The notes under the pieces are model-generated. The model was given only the letters and a program-made list of their open reading frames with translations, searched no databases and had not been told where the DNA came from. From an uncultured Lachnospiraceae bacterium (GTDB lineage Bacteria; Bacillota_A; Clostridia; Lachnospirales; Lachnospiraceae): 6,683 bases of DNA. The stretch is from NCBI GenBank assembly GCA_905200565.1, contig CAJKKX010000133.1, forward strand, positions 1-6,683, in the 5' to 3' direction. The position numbers and the translations under genes are program-made. Position 1 is the first letter of the stretch; each line of letters begins with the position of its first letter. Shown here one piece after another: positions 5,773-6,683 of the stretch.

Positions 5773-6636
5773 TCACCCTTTAACTGCCCCTTCACTAAGT
5801 CCCGACTGCATATATTTTCCAAGAAACATATACACGATCAGCGTTGGGATCACGGTCACGGCAATCGCTGCAAATGTAGGTCCCCAGTCTACCAGACCTT
5901 CTTCTCCCACAAAAGCATTCAGTCCGAGTACCACCGTCATCATTTTTTTAGAGCTGATAAAGGTATATGAGAAAATATATTCATTCCATGAGAAAATCGC
6001 CCGCAGTGTAGCTACCGTAATAATAATATTTCTGCACACAGGAGCCACGATACTTATAAAAGTCCTTCCTATGCTGCTGCCGTCAATAACAGCCGCTTCG
6101 ATCAGGTCTCCGTCAAAATCCTTAAAAAATGCCAGGAACAGCTGGATCGCCATCGGCATTCCAAACGCAACCTGCGGTAAGATCAGCGAAAAATACGTGT
6201 CGAGCAGTTTAAATTTTGCATACGTAAGATATAGCGGAATCAGGATGACCTGGTAAGGTATCATCAGTCCCAGCAGAAAATACATCTCCGCAACCTTCTT
6301 CCCGCGAAAACGGAATTCCGAAATCGCAAATGCTGCCGTTGCCGATAATATAACCGTAAAAACCACCACAAGCACGGCAATCACCACGCTGTTTAAAAAA
6401 TACTGTGCAAAGTTACTTTGAAAAACCTTAACAAAATTGCCCAGATACACTTTGACAGGCAAAGCATATTGCGGATGCGATATAAAATCATCATAGGTTT
6501 TCAGCGAATTTATCACAGTGTAAATAAGCGGATACACAAGCAGCAGAAATACCACTGCCGATAAAATCGTGACAATTATATTCTTCACACGCTGTTTTGC
6601 CGTTTTTCCTGCTATATTCTTGTGAAAATGTTTCAT
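5773..6636 (-). CDS. Carbohydrate ABC transporter permease, MalG type (CUT1)
   Basis: This 287-residue inner-membrane permease of a CUT1 sugar importer is normal in length for the MalG/AraQ-like family. Hydrophobic segments are visible near 19-43, 80-106, 117-140, 147-170, 200-216 and 252-273, fitting six TM helices with a cytoplasmic N-terminus rich in Lys. The EAA loop that docks onto the ATPase subunit is at 180-198 (EAAVIDGSS..., with G186). WNEYIF (217-222), a common MalG-type segment, and a Gly/Lys-rich end (SEGAVKG) are also present. The ATG at 6636 follows AAAGG at 6646-6650 with a 9-nt spacer. Followed by two GH32-clan genes, the likely cargo is sucrose or a fructo-oligosaccharide, but this is inferred from context. 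The binding protein and other permease should lie beyond the right edge. The energising ATPase is often a shared MsmX-like protein encoded elsewhere. Confidence 0.95.
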   Translation of the reverse strand: MKHFHKNIAGKTAKQRVKNIIVTILSAVVFLLLVYPLIYTVINSLKTYDDFISHPQYALPVKVYLGNFVKVFQSNFAQYFLNSVVIAVLVVVFTVILSATAAFAISEFRFRGKKVAEMYFLLGLMIPYQVILIPLYLTYAKFKLLDTYFSLILPQVAFGMPMAIQLFLAFFKDFDGDLIEAAVIDGSSIGRTFISIVAPVCRNIIITVATLRAIFSWNEYIFSYTFISSKKMMTVVLGLNAFVGEEGLVDWGPTFAAIAVTVIPTLIVYMFLGKYMQSGLSEGAVKG

Positions 6637-6640
6637 ACCC

Positions 6641-6683
6641 TCATTCCTTTCCGGCTATTTTATCTTCCGCCCAGTTTTTTTGA
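6641..6683 (-). CDS. Probable C-terminal codons of an upstream gene, expected MalF-type permease
   Basis: One minus-strand frame reads QKNWAEDKIAGKE and stops at TGA 6641-6643, 4 nt before the MalG-type start, with that gene's ribosome binding site inside these last codons. This is a typical operon junction, and CUT1 operons usually place the MalF-type permease here. Another frame (SKKLGGR, stop at 6660-6662) is also possible. With only about 14 codons visible, neither the frame nor the identity can be settled. Confidence 0.4.
   Translation of the reverse strand, partial: QKNWAEDKIAGKE

Overview
Organism. The window looks like a Firmicute of the class Clostridia, most likely a gut Lachnospiraceae-type genome. 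The reasons are moderate G+C, strong GGAGG-type ribosome binding sites, a sigma-A promoter with near-consensus hexamers, an intrinsic terminator, and a CUT1 sugar ABC transporter joined to intracellular GH32 enzymes. This is inferred from style and family content. No rRNA or other taxonomic marker is present. Every supported gene is on the minus strand, so transcription runs from the right edge to the left edge.

Layout, in transcription order (right to left). (1) 6641-6683: probable last codons of an upstream gene, expected to be the partner MalF-type permease. (2) 5773-6636: MalG-type ABC permease. (3) 4329-5726: a divergent clan GH-J (GH32-like) protein with the nucleophile and RDP motifs but Gln where GH32 enzymes normally carry the catalytic Glu. 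(4) 2744-4339: a more canonical GH32 beta-fructosidase with WLNDP, RDP and ECP intact and an unusual Cys-rich N-terminal extension. It overlaps gene (3) by 11 bp. (5) 2668-2733: a possible 21-codon ORF between the GH32 stop and the terminator. (6) 2621-2656: intrinsic terminator of the sugar operon. (7) 2542-2599: strong promoter with tandem 14-bp direct repeats abutting its -35 element. (8) 1114-2514: AAA/STAND-like ATPase with a winged helix and a C-terminal DUF234 / PD-(D/E)XK nuclease-like domain. (9) 1-908: the first 302 codons of a sodium:neurotransmitter-symporter-family amino-acid transporter, cut by the left edge, behind a structured leader of about 120 nt.

How the genes work together. 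Genes (1)-(4) form the distal part of a catabolic operon. An ABC importer, whose binding protein and first permease should lie beyond the right edge, brings in a fructose-containing oligosaccharide or sucrose, and the two cytoplasmic GH-J proteins process it. The ATPase and the amino-acid transporter are separate units with their own promoters. The transporter gene is visibly richer in G+C than the rest.

Most worth a second look: the Glu-to-Gln replacement at the putative acid/base position of the 465-aa GH-J protein, the short CPTGHW-containing ORF before the operon terminator, the repeat array at the ATPase promoter, and the hairpin-rich leader of the transporter. I did not see an obviously new multi-gene system.
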